Assembly (NCBI GenBank): GCA_964035575.1
Contig: OZ037878.1
Span: forward strand, 992,001 to 1,056,000
Source of the DNA: Rhynchopus sp. YZ270_cl-10
Lineage: Eukaryota > Euglenozoa > Diplonemea > Diplonemida > Diplonemidae
Direction of reading: 5' to 3'
Length of the DNA stretch: 64,000 nucleotides
Below are positions 30,831 to 40,739 of this stretch, one piece after another. How positions within the stretch are numbered: the first letter of the stretch is position 1; each line of letters starts with the position of its first letter. Made by a program: the position numbers and the translations under genes. The notes below the pieces were generated by a model that was not told where the DNA came from, did not search any database, and saw only the letters and a list, made by a program, of their open reading frames with translations.

Positions 30831-31664
30831 ATGAAGAAAGTTCGCTTGGAAGTGCTTTTTTTGATTACAGTTGTGGTAGGGGCGGTGCAGATGGGGATGT
30901 TCTTGTTTCCTGTGAAGCGAAGTGTGGGAGGGGAGTGTCCTAATCTGATAGAGTCTATGGGGAATAAGGCGCGTGATGGGTTGTATGAGGCGATGTCCGC
31001 TGATATTAGCACCCGGGGGTGTGCGGAGTTCACAAAGCGCTACGACCCAGTAGCAAATGCGGTTGTGTTGGAGCCGCACCTTCACCACCTCAACGAGCCG
31101 GTCCACGCCGTGGTGCTCCCGGTTCTGAACGACGCAGTGGCGAGACGCATCTCCTCCAATATCAACGCCATCGTCAAAGGAGCGTATCTGCAGGACAGCC
31201 ATCTCTACCACGTCTCGATGTATCATCTGCGGAATTCTTCACGAAAGACGTTGGGAATAGTGGGTGGGGTGGTTGGCAAGACGTGCCCTCTGCACATCAG
31301 CCTGGAGCGGGTCGTGGTGACGAAGACTGGGGTGGTATTAGGGTGCTGGCAGGTAGCGTCGAAACGCTCTTTGGAGCCATCGGGGTTCAGGGCGGGGCTA
31401 GGGGAAGCACTGAAGGAGACTGAAGAGCACAGCATGCCGCCTGACCTGCTCCACACCACGCTGGCACGCCTCCCATGCCCACACCGCCACACACTCTCCA
31501 ACCATGAGATCGCACACTACCTCACACAACGCCTCTGTGGTATCGAGCTCCTCCTCTCCACAGCCTGGGTCGTCGATGAACACGACTACCAAGCCTTGGC
31601 ATACCACGGACGCTACACAAAAGAAAACTTCCCCTTTAAATGCCCCAAAAGGATGGAAGGGTGA
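30831..31664 (+). CDS. Membrane-anchored 2H phosphoesterase-like protein (RNA ligase/cyclic phosphodiesterase fold)
   Basis: The protein has 277 residues with one N-terminal hydrophobic segment (about 8-28), acting as a signal anchor. Two H-x-[ST] motifs typical of the 2H superfamily stand at H127-x-S129 (YHVSMYHL) and H208-x-T210 (LHTTLARL). Between them the stretch LERVVVTKTGVVLGCWQV closely resembles the segment I recall from plant proteins annotated as RNA ligase/cyclic nucleotide phosphodiesterase family. 2H enzymes open 2',3'-cyclic phosphates or process RNA ends; the substrate here is unknown. The membrane anchor implies a luminal or surface location, unusual for RNA chemistry. The ATG is preceded by a 60-base pyrimidine tract. 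Confidence 0.75.
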   Translation: MKKVRLEVLFLITVVVGAVQMGMFLFPVKRSVGGECPNLIESMGNKARDGLYEAMSADISTRGCAEFTKRYDPVANAVVLEPHLHHLNEPVHAVVLPVLNDAVARRISSNINAIVKGAYLQDSHLYHVSMYHLRNSSRKTLGIVGGVVGKTCPLHISLERVVVTKTGVVLGCWQVASKRSLEPSGFRAGLGEALKETEEHSMPPDLLHTTLARLPCPHRHTLSNHEIAHYLTQRLCGIELLLSTAWVVDEHDYQALAYHGRYTKENFPFKCPKRMEG

Positions 31665-32356
31665 TGGTACATAGGGGGTTTTGTACCGCACGGCATGGGT
31701 TGTGTGAAGGGTCTGCAGAGGTGGTTGGGTCTGCGGTGGGGGTGACGGAGCAGTGTGCAGGAGGAGGCTGGACGAATGCCTTGGTGTTCACCTGCAGTTT
31801 GTGGATCACAGAGTACATAGAGATGTGAGACCAGGGCTTGGTCCCCTCTATGGAATGTGGCCACAAGGGGAAGGGGAAGGGCAGGCTGGTCTACTGGCTT
31901 GGGGAAGCTTGAGAGGCTTAGAGGGTTGCCACCTATGATGTAGGTGGTGTAGTGAGGTGCGTGTGTTTGGAAGCAGGTGGGTGGTTCCTGAGAGGGGGAT
32001 GTTGCGGGAAGGCGTGGTGTGTGTGTGTGCTTGCAGGGTATGGGGAGGATTGCAAGAGAGTCGCAATGAGGTCTTCGCTTGTGTGGGTATCGCACTGTGC
32101 TGAGTGTTGCTCTGTATGCCTTCGCATCTGTTGATGTCATACACGAAGGGCCACGGCGCAGAGTGTGGGTAAATGGGGAGGGCGGAGTGTGACAGATGTT
32201 GCTCGGAGGAGGGTGAGGGGGTGGGGGAGAGGTGAGGTCTGAATCTTGGTCTGGTCCGAGGGTAGTCGTGCATGAACCCATTGCCTGGGGCAGGCGTTGC
32301 CGTTGTGTGGTCGGACAGGAGGAGGGGGAGAGGGAGGGGGTGACTGCATGCTCACA
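31665..32356. other. G/T-rich spacer
   Basis: The plus strand is G/T-rich throughout. The long reverse-strand frame here (to 32281) is a by-product of that composition, with Pro/Thr/His repeats and no motif. No gene is seen. Confidence 0.55.
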
Positions 32357-32540
32357 GCGTGTCAGCGTGTCAGCGTGTCAGCGTGTCAGCGTGTCAGCGT
32401 GTCAGCGTGTCAGCGTGTCAGCGTGTCAGCGTGTCAGCGTGTCAGCGTGTCAGCGTGTCAGCGTGTCAGCGTGTCAGCGTGTCAGCGTGTCAGCGTGTCA
32501 GCGTGTCAGCGTGTCAGCGTGTCAGCGTGTCAGCGTGTCA
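32357..32540. repeat. Octamer satellite, 23 perfect units of GCGTGTCA
   Basis: Twenty-three identical head-to-tail copies, about 250 bases upstream of the ADP-ribosylglycohydrolase start. Open frames through it come from the stop-free unit and are not genes. Confidence 0.97.
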
Positions 32541-32616
32541 TGATCAGCTTCAGGCTGCTCTTCTTCACATGGGTCGTGAGGGATGAGGAACAATCATATA
32601 CCAGAGCGCTTCATCA

Positions 32617-32664
32617 GGGGTGGGCTTGGGCTTGGGCTTGGGTATGGGGTGTGGGGTGTGGGGT
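32617..32664 (+). other. G-quadruplex-type G-run cluster
   Basis: Seven to eight G3-G4 runs spaced by 2-3 bases, first as GGGCTT repeats, then as GGGGTGT repeats. It lies between the octamer satellite and the next gene. Confidence 0.7.
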
Positions 32665-32792
32665 GATCCGCCTCCGTTTCCACTCAGACCGCCGCACCCT
32701 TTCACCTGGATAGGGCAGCCTTTGGAATCAAAACCATCGTTTCCCCCTCTCTCTCTCTCACCCTCTTGAGCTTCCCCTCAGGCCACGTTGAC

Positions 32793-33971
32793 ATGATGCA
32801 ATCGAAGTACCGCGGGTGTCTTCTTGGTGTTGCCACATGCGATGCTTTGGGTGCGACTGTTGAGTTTCAGGCGAGGGGGAGCTTCGAGACGTTGACTGGC
32901 CTGTCTACGGGGGGTAAGTTCGACCTGCGCAAGGGTGAGTGGACTGACGACACTTCGATGACAGTTTTGGCGGCGGAGTCGATTCTCTTGACGGACGGCT
33001 TCCACCCGCACGACCAGATGCAGCGCTTTGCGCAGTGGTACGACGAAGGACATCTCTCTGCCACAGGCGAGTGTTTTGACATTGGGAAATGCACCCTTAA
33101 GTCACTCCAGGCCTGGCGCCGCGCCACGAAGGACGGCACCAACATTACCACTTCCACAAAGGAGCTCTTTGGACCTTGCACTGAAGAGGCCAACGGCAAC
33201 GGCACACTCATGCGGCTTGCTGCTGTACCGCTTGCTTTCCGCAACGACCCTGCCGTTGCAGTTGCCAATGCGGAGCGTCTTGACAAATCTACACATGGAG
33301 GCGACCACGCCACCTCTGCCTGCAGGGCATACACTTTGATGGTCATTTCCGCTCTTTCCGGTGCAAATAAGGAGACGGTGCTCAACGCTTATGGGGACAC
33401 CGAAGAGATGCACGACACCATCAAAAGCATTCTTGTTGACCGCAGTTATGCTTCCAAACCACGCGACGAGATTTCTGCTGGGGGGTGGGTTGTACCGGCA
33501 CTGGAGGCTGCGCTGTGGGCCTTCTACACCACTGAGACCTTTGTCGACGGTGCCCTTGCGTGCGCTAACCTAGGTGACGATGCTGACACCATAGCCGCCA
33601 TCTACGGCGCCCTCGCAGGAGCGTTCTACGGTGAAGACGCTGTCCCCGAGGAGTGGCTGGCCGAGCTCGCACACCGAAAGCTGTTGGTAACGCTCGCTGA
33701 CTCTTTGCTCGGTTTTGCGGAAGGCACTTCTCAAGCAGATCTGTACAAAGGCATTTACCCCTCCATTAAGAAAATGGAAGAAGGTCTCCAGCGCATTGTC
33801 AGCCGTTCCCGACCTGGCCCCAGAGGCTACAAATCTGCAGAGGAATGCACCGCAGCTATCACCGACTACAAGAACAGCATTGCCAACACAGAGCACGACC
33901 CTGATCTGGCAGCAGACTTTGTCAAAATCGCAGAACGCTACGTCGCAAAGGTAGAACAGCGGTGTCGCTGA
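32793..33971 (+). CDS. ADP-ribosylglycohydrolase (DraG/ARH type)
   Basis: The protein has 392 residues. The family removes ADP-ribose from modified side chains or from related small molecules, using two magnesium ions. Seen: RGCLLGVATCDALGA near the start, WTDDTSMTV with D52, D53 and T54, and LGDDADTIAAIYGALAG with G261, D262, D263 and D265. These are the two metal-binding clusters and they are intact. No signal peptide is present, so the enzyme is likely cytosolic. The last 80 residues form a helical extension beyond the usual domain. The start is ATG at 32793 (a second ATG follows at once), 12 bases after a CCCCTCAG acceptor-type site. Confidence 0.92.
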   Translation: MMQSKYRGCLLGVATCDALGATVEFQARGSFETLTGLSTGGKFDLRKGEWTDDTSMTVLAAESILLTDGFHPHDQMQRFAQWYDEGHLSATGECFDIGKCTLKSLQAWRRATKDGTNITTSTKELFGPCTEEANGNGTLMRLAAVPLAFRNDPAVAVANAERLDKSTHGGDHATSACRAYTLMVISALSGANKETVLNAYGDTEEMHDTIKSILVDRSYASKPRDEISAGGWVVPALEAALWAFYTTETFVDGALACANLGDDADTIAAIYGALAGAFYGEDAVPEEWLAELAHRKLLVTLADSLLGFAEGTSQADLYKGIYPSIKKMEEGLQRIVSRSRPGPRGYKSAEECTAAITDYKNSIANTEHDPDLAADFVKIAERYVAKVEQRCR

Positions 33972-34849
33972 GATGAGAGTGAAATAGATGGAGGGCTTGG
34001 GACGTCACTGCAGAAAAAAAATGCTATCCTTTCCCTGCAGACGTCCTCGTTGTAAAGGGTGTGAGAAACACTCAGATGTGTGCTGTGTGGTTGTGTGAAG
34101 AGAGTGTGGAGAGGGGGGGAGGGGGTGAAATTACAAAATCTCTGTGGGAACGATTTGTGCAGAGACTTGTCTGCCTTTTTGGGTGTTTACTACACAGCAG
34201 CTGTGCCCCATATCGTGCTTATGGTGCCACGCCGTTCTAACCTGACCTTTGTTGCTTGCATAATAAAGCGTCTTCATATTAGTTCACCCGTCCCTCTCAT
34301 GTTTTTTTACCAACGTTTTTTTGTCTGATGAATCGAAGCGACGGGAGTAGCACATATCAGATGTAAACCACGCAATGGATGTCGAACTTCATGGTTGGGT
34401 GTCCACCCCCGGTACAGCCGGTCATTGTACCAAGGTACACTGTCAAGAGAGGGTTTTGTATTTCAAGTCAACTTTTTTTTTTTTGCCAGCGTCATTGGTG
34501 CGTCAGCACTTCTTGTAGACGTGTTGATGATTTTGCGTCGAGGAAATGACAAAAACACCTCTTGATGTGAACCCCCCTGTGTTTTTCGACCGTCATTTCC
34601 AGTGTGAATTGACAGTCAGGTCAGGGCTGATGGTTAATGCTGTATCTTGGGTAATGGGTGTGGGAGACTGAAGGACGTTCTGTGCTCAGCCCCTGAGGGG
34701 ATGGCCACACTACCTCCGTGCACTTGGGGTACGTTACCGTTTGCGCAATGTTCCTTTCTCGAAGCAACGTTCGTGCTGAGAACACATTGTTCAACACAAT
34801 CCGTCGACGTTTGTGGGTCTTCTATGGTGTCCACGACGTAGTGTTGTGT
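33972..34849. other. Spacer with a dispersed repeat
   Basis: No gene is seen. Bases 34363-34472 match the repeat inside the exostosin-gene intron (12772-12874) at roughly 90 percent by eye. Confidence 0.6.
34363..34472. repeat. Dispersed short repeat, copy in intergenic DNA
   Basis: It shares GTAAACCACG.AATGGATG, GTCGAACTTCATGGTTGGG and the ACC.GGTACACTGT part with 12772-12874. A more diverged relative lies at about 51000-51065. This may be a SINE or a small DNA element; no clear tRNA-type promoter boxes are seen. Confidence 0.8.
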
Positions 34850-35387
34850 CAGCATCCTGGCAGTCGCATGACCTGAGCCTGCATCAGCAGAGGCGTTTGC
34901 ATCTCAGACAGAAGGTGTCAGCAGGCCACTGTACTCCAGTGTACGTTCCTGTTGAGCAACACTCTTTGTGTGTGGTTTTCTTCGTAGCTCAGGAGGATGC
35001 TTGTGAATTGTGCTACTGTCGCGAAGAAGCGTAGCCTGAGGGGGTATCGTTCGTGAGTAAGGTTGTGCATCTTTCAAGTGTGGTGCATGACCAGAGGAGA
35101 GACGTCCCTTCTGCTCTCAATGCAGTGAAGGCAAGGGGAGGGAGGGAGGGAGGGTGGGGGTGGAGGGAGGGGTGCAGCGCTTCCGCTTTTGTGTGGGGCG
35201 CGAATAAGTCAACAGCTACTGATTACAACATTAAGAAGACGAGACTGACTTTCCCATGCACGGCTGCAGGTAGTTGCCTCGGATGTTTGTCTGCATATTG
35301 CAGCTTCCGTTTTTATCTCTTTGTTTCTTGCTTGTCCACACCTTCTCCACGATAAACGCCACAGCACAAAACACAAAAACAGAAAAC
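34850..35387 (+). repeat. Extended Ubl-LRR 5' flank (copy 4)
   Basis: Bases 34850-35190 match 38816-39160 upstream of copy 5. The part from about 35220 to 35387 is the standard leader (GCATATTGCAG, then a pyrimidine tract and a CA-rich stretch). The two long copies contain a shared open frame of about 60 codons (34855-35034 and 38821-39000), rich in Cys and His, of unknown status. Confidence 0.75.
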
Positions 35388-36608
35388 ATGGATCTCACGA
35401 TCAAGGATTTTGATGAGAAGGAACATGTGGTGGAGGTGGGTGTGGATGATGCACTTGGACACCTGCGTCTGAAGGTGGCGTCTGCAGCAGGGTTGCAGGA
35501 AGACAGCTTTCAGATGACTTTCAGAGGGGAGGTGCTGCGTGAAGAGGAGGGCATCAAGGAGCTGAGTGCTGGGGACACGATTATGCTCGTGAGGACAACG
35601 AAGTTTGATGCCATTGCAGCACTTCACGCATTGGGCGAGACAGACCTGACAAAAGAGAGGTTGGCGACTGTGGACGATCCGGACGTTGCGCGTTTGCTTT
35701 TGGAGGCGGAGGTTGCGACTGAGATTCCTGATAACTTCTTGCGAGACAGTGCGTTAACGCAACTTGACCTTAGTGCTGTGTCGGTCGTTACAGAAGTAGG
35801 GGATTGGTTCCCGCACTGTTGCCCACAGTTGACAGAGGTTGACCTTTCAGGGTTGTGCAATGTGACTGTGATAGGAACTCGCTTCATCAGCGGCGCCGTG
35901 CGATTGGAGAGCATCAACCTGTCGGGGTTCGGCAGTGTCACTGAAATAGGTAAATACTTTCTTGCCGCCTCTGCATTGCGAACGGTTGACCTCTCTGTGT
36001 TTCGCCGTGTGACTGTGATCGAAGGGGCTTTTCTTAGCAGTTGCAAGCATTTGACGTCCGTGGACCTTTCGGGGTTGAGCAATGTCACCGAAATAGGTGA
36101 CCACTTTCTTTACGGCTGCTCGTCGTTGAAGAGAGTTTGTCTTTCGGGGTTGAGGAGTGTCGTTACCGTTGGGCAGGGATTCTTTGGGGATTGCTGGCAC
36201 TTGCAAGTTGTCAATGGACTGTCTGCGTTGAGCGGGGTCAGGAGTATTGGGGAGCGACTCTTCATGTCCTGTTCAAGGTTAACAAGAATGGATGCCTCAG
36301 GGTTGAGCAAGGACGCTCTGGTTGTGAGGAGGTTGCTTGCGAAAGAACCGCCTTTGCCGACTGACGCGATTCACGGTCTGAGATGCGAGACTGACAACGT
36401 GCCCGACCCCGCAACCGTGCAGAAAGAAGGGTGCAGGCGGAAGAGTCTTCATGCAGACACAGAGCCCTCTGAGGAAAGGGAAGCAGGGTTCGCAGAGAGC
36501 AAGGGTTCGCCTGCGTGCAGCGAGGATGAAGGTGAGGAGGAACAGACGCCACAAGTGAAGAGGGACACCGCTGTTGTGCGTCCTGGCAAGAGGGTTAAAA
36601 AGGGTTGA
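35388..36608 (+). CDS. Ubl-LRR family protein, copy 4 (long form with basic tail)
   Basis: The protein has 406 residues. The layout is as in copy 1, but the frame continues past KEG into a 58-residue tail with CRRKSLHADT, an acidic SEDEGEEEQ stretch and a PGKRVKKG end. The Lys/Arg clusters at both ends of the tail fit a bipartite nuclear localisation signal, so long forms may be nuclear. Variable segments differ again (GTRFISGAVRLES; GQGFFGDCWHLQ). Confidence 0.88.
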   Translation: MDLTIKDFDEKEHVVEVGVDDALGHLRLKVASAAGLQEDSFQMTFRGEVLREEEGIKELSAGDTIMLVRTTKFDAIAALHALGETDLTKERLATVDDPDVARLLLEAEVATEIPDNFLRDSALTQLDLSAVSVVTEVGDWFPHCCPQLTEVDLSGLCNVTVIGTRFISGAVRLESINLSGFGSVTEIGKYFLAASALRTVDLSVFRRVTVIEGAFLSSCKHLTSVDLSGLSNVTEIGDHFLYGCSSLKRVCLSGLRSVVTVGQGFFGDCWHLQVVNGLSALSGVRSIGERLFMSCSRLTRMDASGLSKDALVVRRLLAKEPPLPTDAIHGLRCETDNVPDPATVQKEGCRRKSLHADTEPSEEREAGFAESKGSPACSEDEGEEEQTPQVKRDTAVVRPGKRVKKG

Positions 36609-37554
36609 ATGAACGTGGATTGAATTGTGTTTGCGGGTTTTCTCCTCCTTTTTTCTTGTTCCCTCATGCGATGGTGGTGAAGACGTGTTGCGGTACATCT
36701 TTCAAGTTTTCTTTCTTTTCCCCTGTTTTTCAGTCGCAACACAAAACAGACAAAACAAGACATTCCCACCTCCCTCAAGAGTTTATGCAGCGTTTTTACC
36801 ACCTCCCTCCCCAACCTGAAAGAAGAAGGTATCATTTGATTGAGGACAAGGTCCTCTGGCGGTCATTTGGGTAACTCCCTCACATCTGCCTGTCAACCTT
36901 GGCAAGAGACCTGTCTGTGCTGTTTCCAACTTCCATTTCCCCGAGACGTGATGACAAACCTTTTTAACGTTTCCTGTTAGCTTGATCGACTCTGATGACA
37001 AACATTACTCAGCTCACTCTGACACAAAACAGCAGCACACCTCAGCACGAGAGGAGCAGACTCTAGGAAGTGCGGTGGTCCTCTTTGTGGCCAAACGTAC
37101 GCCGAGCATCTGCGAGAGCTCCCTGGTGGCTTTGCAGCACGCTTTGCACGGGGTCTTCTTTGGCTTCCTCTTTTTTCTCTCTGGTTCCGACCACCCTACT
37201 CTTGCTTCTCCTACGCATATGGACACTTACCTATTTGCCGGGGTTCCGTTAACCGACCAGAGAAACACTGCACTCGTTGCCGGGTCGCGGTATAAGCCAA
37301 GGTGCTTTCATGGGTGCCGGGGAATACCCAACCAATGACGTGCAAGGTGCTGAGCTTTTCACAGAACCAACATCCCACATCCCACACTGGAGACGACTTT
37401 GAACAGCAATGCGCACTCAATGCTTGCATCAAACGTCATTGACTTATGTGTACGCGGCAGGATGTCATATATTTGCTCCAAACGGCGTAAAACAATACAC
37501 ACCCTCTCCACACCCTCTCCTAGGTGAGACTATTGCATGTAGCGAAAACGAACA
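36609..37554. repeat. Ubl-LRR 3' flank (copy 4) and spacer
   Basis: The standard 3' module runs to about 37040. A stretch with AGAGGAGCAGACTCTAGGAA follows that also occurs near 39195, 46570 and 53100. From about 37120 the sequence is unique, with no gene. CTCCACACCCTCTCCTAG at about 37506-37523 is the acceptor-type site for the next gene. Confidence 0.7.
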
Positions 37555-38565
37555 ATGCATTTCCCTGTTGCGTACCCTCATGATGCTGCATCGTTGGGTA
37601 CATTAGGCACGTTGGACGCATTGACGCATTCGCCGTATGCACACACCATTGCAGACCTTCCTACATACTTACCGAACCATGCGGAAGCTACCCCGGCACC
37701 TTCTCTACCACCACTGATCGGCGACGCTGTCCCCTCCCTCCCCGAGGCAGACCTCACAGTGTACAGCGCGATGAGCGAGTCTGCTGCAGCCGCAGCTGCG
37801 TCGCTGATCTCTGCTGAGAAGACGTCACTTGCGGCAGCGATGTTGGACCAGGCGTCTGCCCTTGAAAGACAACGTGCAGACCGTGTGCACACTGCGGGCA
37901 TACTGCGTGCACAGGCAACTGCCGCTGCAGCAGAGGCAGATGCCTTCCGTGCACATCTCGATGAAGGAGGGCTTCGTGTTGACTCAGCGATGTGTGCGGT
38001 CAATGATGCCCAGGACCGTCTTGCGCACATCCAACTTGAACTGCGGGACGCTGAGCAGCAGCGTGCTCGCATCGCAACCGAGGCGACTGCAGCGTCCGCA
38101 GTGTCGAGAGAGGCTGCAAACATGGAGCGTGCTGCCGCTTTGTTAGAAAGAGACACCGCAGCTGCCTCGCAGATGCTTGGTGTGGGGGCTTCATATTCAG
38201 GGTTGGGCTTAAACTTAGGCACCGTGGGGGTGGGCCACACGCCCTACGTTGGTGTGATCCCATCACCACCACGCCTTCCTCCGAAAGACCTGATCGGTGC
38301 CGAGGCACTACCAACACCACCTAGCAGCAACCTGGCACCGGAGGAGAGGCTTGGCCTGGCAGCGCTTCAACAGCGTGTTCATGAGGCGCGTGGGGGTGTG
38401 GGTGTGGGTGTGGGTGTGGGTGGCGGAGTAGTCGGGAGAGGGGGAGGGGTAGGAGGAGGAGGAGGAGGTGCCACTGCTGACCCCCCAATAGGCGGCTTTC
38501 AAAGCCCCGCGACCCTTGCACAGTCGTTGTCGCCCCTAGGGCGGGTGGCGTTGGGGGCAAAGTGA
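37555..38565 (+). CDS. Ala-rich coiled-coil protein, 336 residues
   Basis: Residues about 60-205 are Ala/Glu/Arg-rich and predicted as long helix or coiled coil (SAAAAAASLISAEK, QLELRDAEQQRARIA). Residues 205-270 are Gly/Pro-rich. The C-terminus contains a Gly/Val repeat (from the GTGTGG microsatellite near 38390-38420) and a poly-Gly run. No domain is recognised. C/G-rich third positions and the ATG 31 bases after a pyrimidine-AG site support a real gene. Confidence 0.62.
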   Translation: MHFPVAYPHDAASLGTLGTLDALTHSPYAHTIADLPTYLPNHAEATPAPSLPPLIGDAVPSLPEADLTVYSAMSESAAAAAASLISAEKTSLAAAMLDQASALERQRADRVHTAGILRAQATAAAAEADAFRAHLDEGGLRVDSAMCAVNDAQDRLAHIQLELRDAEQQRARIATEATAASAVSREAANMERAAALLERDTAAASQMLGVGASYSGLGLNLGTVGVGHTPYVGVIPSPPRLPPKDLIGAEALPTPPSSNLAPEERLGLAALQQRVHEARGGVGVGVGVGGGVVGRGGGVGGGGGGATADPPIGGFQSPATLAQSLSPLGRVALGAK

Positions 38566-39525
38566 ATCGTGTTTGTATTAGATAATGAAAAAGGAAAAAA
38601 AAGATAGTTTATCCCCCCGTTTTGCTGCAGTAGGGATGTGGGAGTGAGGGAGAATTACGGAAGTGGACTACAGGGTGTTTTGAGTTCGTTCTCTCCCCAT
38701 TTTTTCTCTCGTACTTCGAATTACTGAGAATGCAACAGCAGGACACACTGCACCCATCTCCGTCTTCTGCAGTGATTCTGCTTGTGGATATTCTGCGTTC
38801 ATTCTGCGCTCTGTCCAGCATCCTGGCAGTCGCATGACCTGAGTCTGCATCAGCAGAGGCGTTTGCATCTCAGACAGAAGGTGTCAGCAGGCCACTGTAC
38901 TCCAGTGTACGTTCCTGTTGAGCAACACTCTTTGTGTGTGGTTTTCTTCGCAGCTCAAGAGGATGATTGTGAATTGTGCTACTGTCGCCAAGAAGCGTAG
39001 CCTGAGGGGGTATCGTTCGTGAGTAAGGTTGTGCATCTTTCAAGTGTGGTGCATGACCAGAGGAGAGACGTCCCTTCTTGCTCTCAATGCAGTGAAGGCA
39101 AGGGGAGGGAGGGTGGGAGGGTGGGGGTGGAGGGAGGGGTGCAGCGCTTCCGCTTTTTGTGTGGGGGGCGTATGAGGCAACTGCTGCTGATCAGAGAGGA
39201 GCAGACTCTAGGAAGTGCGGTGGTCCTCTTTGTGGCCAAACGTACGCCGAGCATCTGCGAGAGCTCCCTCCCTCCCTCCCTCCCTCCTCCGAACAGTTCC
39301 GCCGGATGATGACAAAACTTAATAATTTGGCAATTTGCGTGTGAGGCAACAGCTGCTGATTACAACATTAAGAAGACGAGACTGACGTTCCCATGCACGG
39401 CTGAAGGTAGTTGCCTCGGCTGTTGGTCTGCATATTGCAGCTTCCGTTTCTATCTCTTTGTTTCTTGCTTGTCCACACCTTCTCCACGATAAACGCCACA
39501 GCACAAAACACAAAAACACAAACAC
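38566..39525. repeat. Spacer and extended Ubl-LRR 5' flank (copy 5)
   Basis: Unique sequence to about 38815, then the long 5' flank shared with copy 4 to about 39160, the AGAGGAGCAGACTC block, and the standard leader to 39525. The leader contains CTCCCTCC repeats of variable number between copies. Confidence 0.7.
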
Positions 39526-40569
39526 ATGGATGTCACGATCAAGGATTTTGATGAGAAGGAACATGTGGTGGAGGTGGGTGTGGATGATGCACTTGGACAC
39601 CTGCGTCTGAAGGTGGCGTCTGCAGCAGGGTTGCAGGAAGACAGCTTTCAGATGACTTTCAGAGGGGAGGTGCTGCGTGAAGAGGAGGGCATCAAGGAGC
39701 TGAGTGCTGGGGACACGATTATGCTCGTGAGGACAACGAAGTTTGCTGCCATTGCAGCACTTCACGCATTGGGCGAGACAGACCTGACAAAAGAGAGGTT
39801 GGCGACTGTGGACGATCCGGACGTTGCGCGTTTGCTTTTGGAGGCGGAGGTTGCGACTGTGATTCCTGATAGCTTCTTGGAAGACAATGCGTTAATGCGA
39901 CTTGACCTTAGTGCTGTGTCGGTTGTCACCGCAGTAGGGGCTGACTTCCTGAGCAGGTGCAAATATTTGACAGAGCTTGACCTTGCAGGGTTGTGCAACG
40001 TGACTGTGATAGGAGGTCACTTTATCACCTTCTCCGGGCGATTGGAGAGCATCAACCTGTCGGGGTTCGGCAGTGTCACTAAAATAGGTGAGTGGTTTCT
40101 TTCCTGTACTGCATTGCGAACGGTTGACCTCTCTGTGTTTCGACACGTGACTGTGATTAAGGAGAATTTTCTGAGAGGATGCAGACAGTTAACGTCCGTG
40201 GACGTTTCGGGGTTGAGCAATGTCACCGAAATAGGTAACAACTTCCTTTGCGACTGCTCGGCGTTGGAGAGAGTTTGTCTTTCGGGGCTGAGGAGTGTCG
40301 TTACCGTTGGGAAGAGCTTCTTTTGGGGTTGCTCGAGCTTGCAAGTCGTCGATGGCCTGTCTGCGTTGAGCGGGGTCAGGAGTATTGGGAGGTACTTCTT
40401 CCGCTGCTCAGAGTTAAGAAGAATCGATGCCTCAGGGTTGAGCAAGGACGCTCTGGTTGTGAAGAGGTTGCTTGCGAAAGAAGTGGGTTTGCCGACTGAC
40501 GCGATTCACGGTCTGAGATGCGAGACTGACAACGTGCCCGACCCCGCAACCGTGCAGAAAGAAGGGTGA
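39526..40569 (+). CDS. Ubl-LRR family protein, copy 5 (short form)
   Basis: The protein has 347 residues and begins MDVTIKDF. The fold and repeat layout are as in copy 1, and it ends at KEG. The repeats carry the most distinct variable segments in the set (GGHFITFSGRLES; GNNFLCDCSAL; GKSFFWGCSSLQ). Upstream of the ATG the pyrimidine leader is not in frame with the coding sequence, which shows that the signal-peptide-like reading seen in some copies is not conserved. Confidence 0.88.
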   Translation: MDVTIKDFDEKEHVVEVGVDDALGHLRLKVASAAGLQEDSFQMTFRGEVLREEEGIKELSAGDTIMLVRTTKFAAIAALHALGETDLTKERLATVDDPDVARLLLEAEVATVIPDSFLEDNALMRLDLSAVSVVTAVGADFLSRCKYLTELDLAGLCNVTVIGGHFITFSGRLESINLSGFGSVTKIGEWFLSCTALRTVDLSVFRHVTVIKENFLRGCRQLTSVDVSGLSNVTEIGNNFLCDCSALERVCLSGLRSVVTVGKSFFWGCSSLQVVDGLSALSGVRSIGRYFFRCSELRRIDASGLSKDALVVKRLLAKEVGLPTDAIHGLRCETDNVPDPATVQKEG

Positions 40570-40621
40570 GGTGGAAGCGTCTTCATGCAGACACAGAGCC
40601 CTCTGAGGAAAGGGAAGCAGG
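40570..40621 (+). repeat. Truncated Ubl-LRR 3' flank (copy 5)
   Basis: The 3' flank breaks off at GGGAAGCAGGG and joins a different repeat (40662-40727). The copy therefore lost its normal 3' module. Confidence 0.75.
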
Positions 40622-40661
40622 GTTTTTTTAAATCAGCTTTGATACGATAGGTTTCTTTTCT

Positions 40662-40727
40662 TTTTTTTTGAAAACTTGGTTGTTTTAGTGTAGACACCCG
40701 AAGATGAACTCCACTATACTACACGCG
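40662..40727. repeat. Dispersed repeat, inverted relative to 6917-6980
   Basis: The reverse complement matches 6917-6980 over about 60 bases (core GGGTGTCTACACTAA.ACAACC then AAGTTTTCAAAAA). It is a member of a short dispersed family. Confidence 0.75.
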
Positions 40728-40739
40728 TCTAAGTGATGC

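Noticed and set aside
31613-32281. 222-codon open frame on the minus strand
   Set aside because: Pro/Thr/His-rich product of a G/T-rich spacer; no domain and no start context.
32232-32713. Open frames rich in SACQRV repeats
   Set aside because: They translate the GCGTGTCA octamer array.
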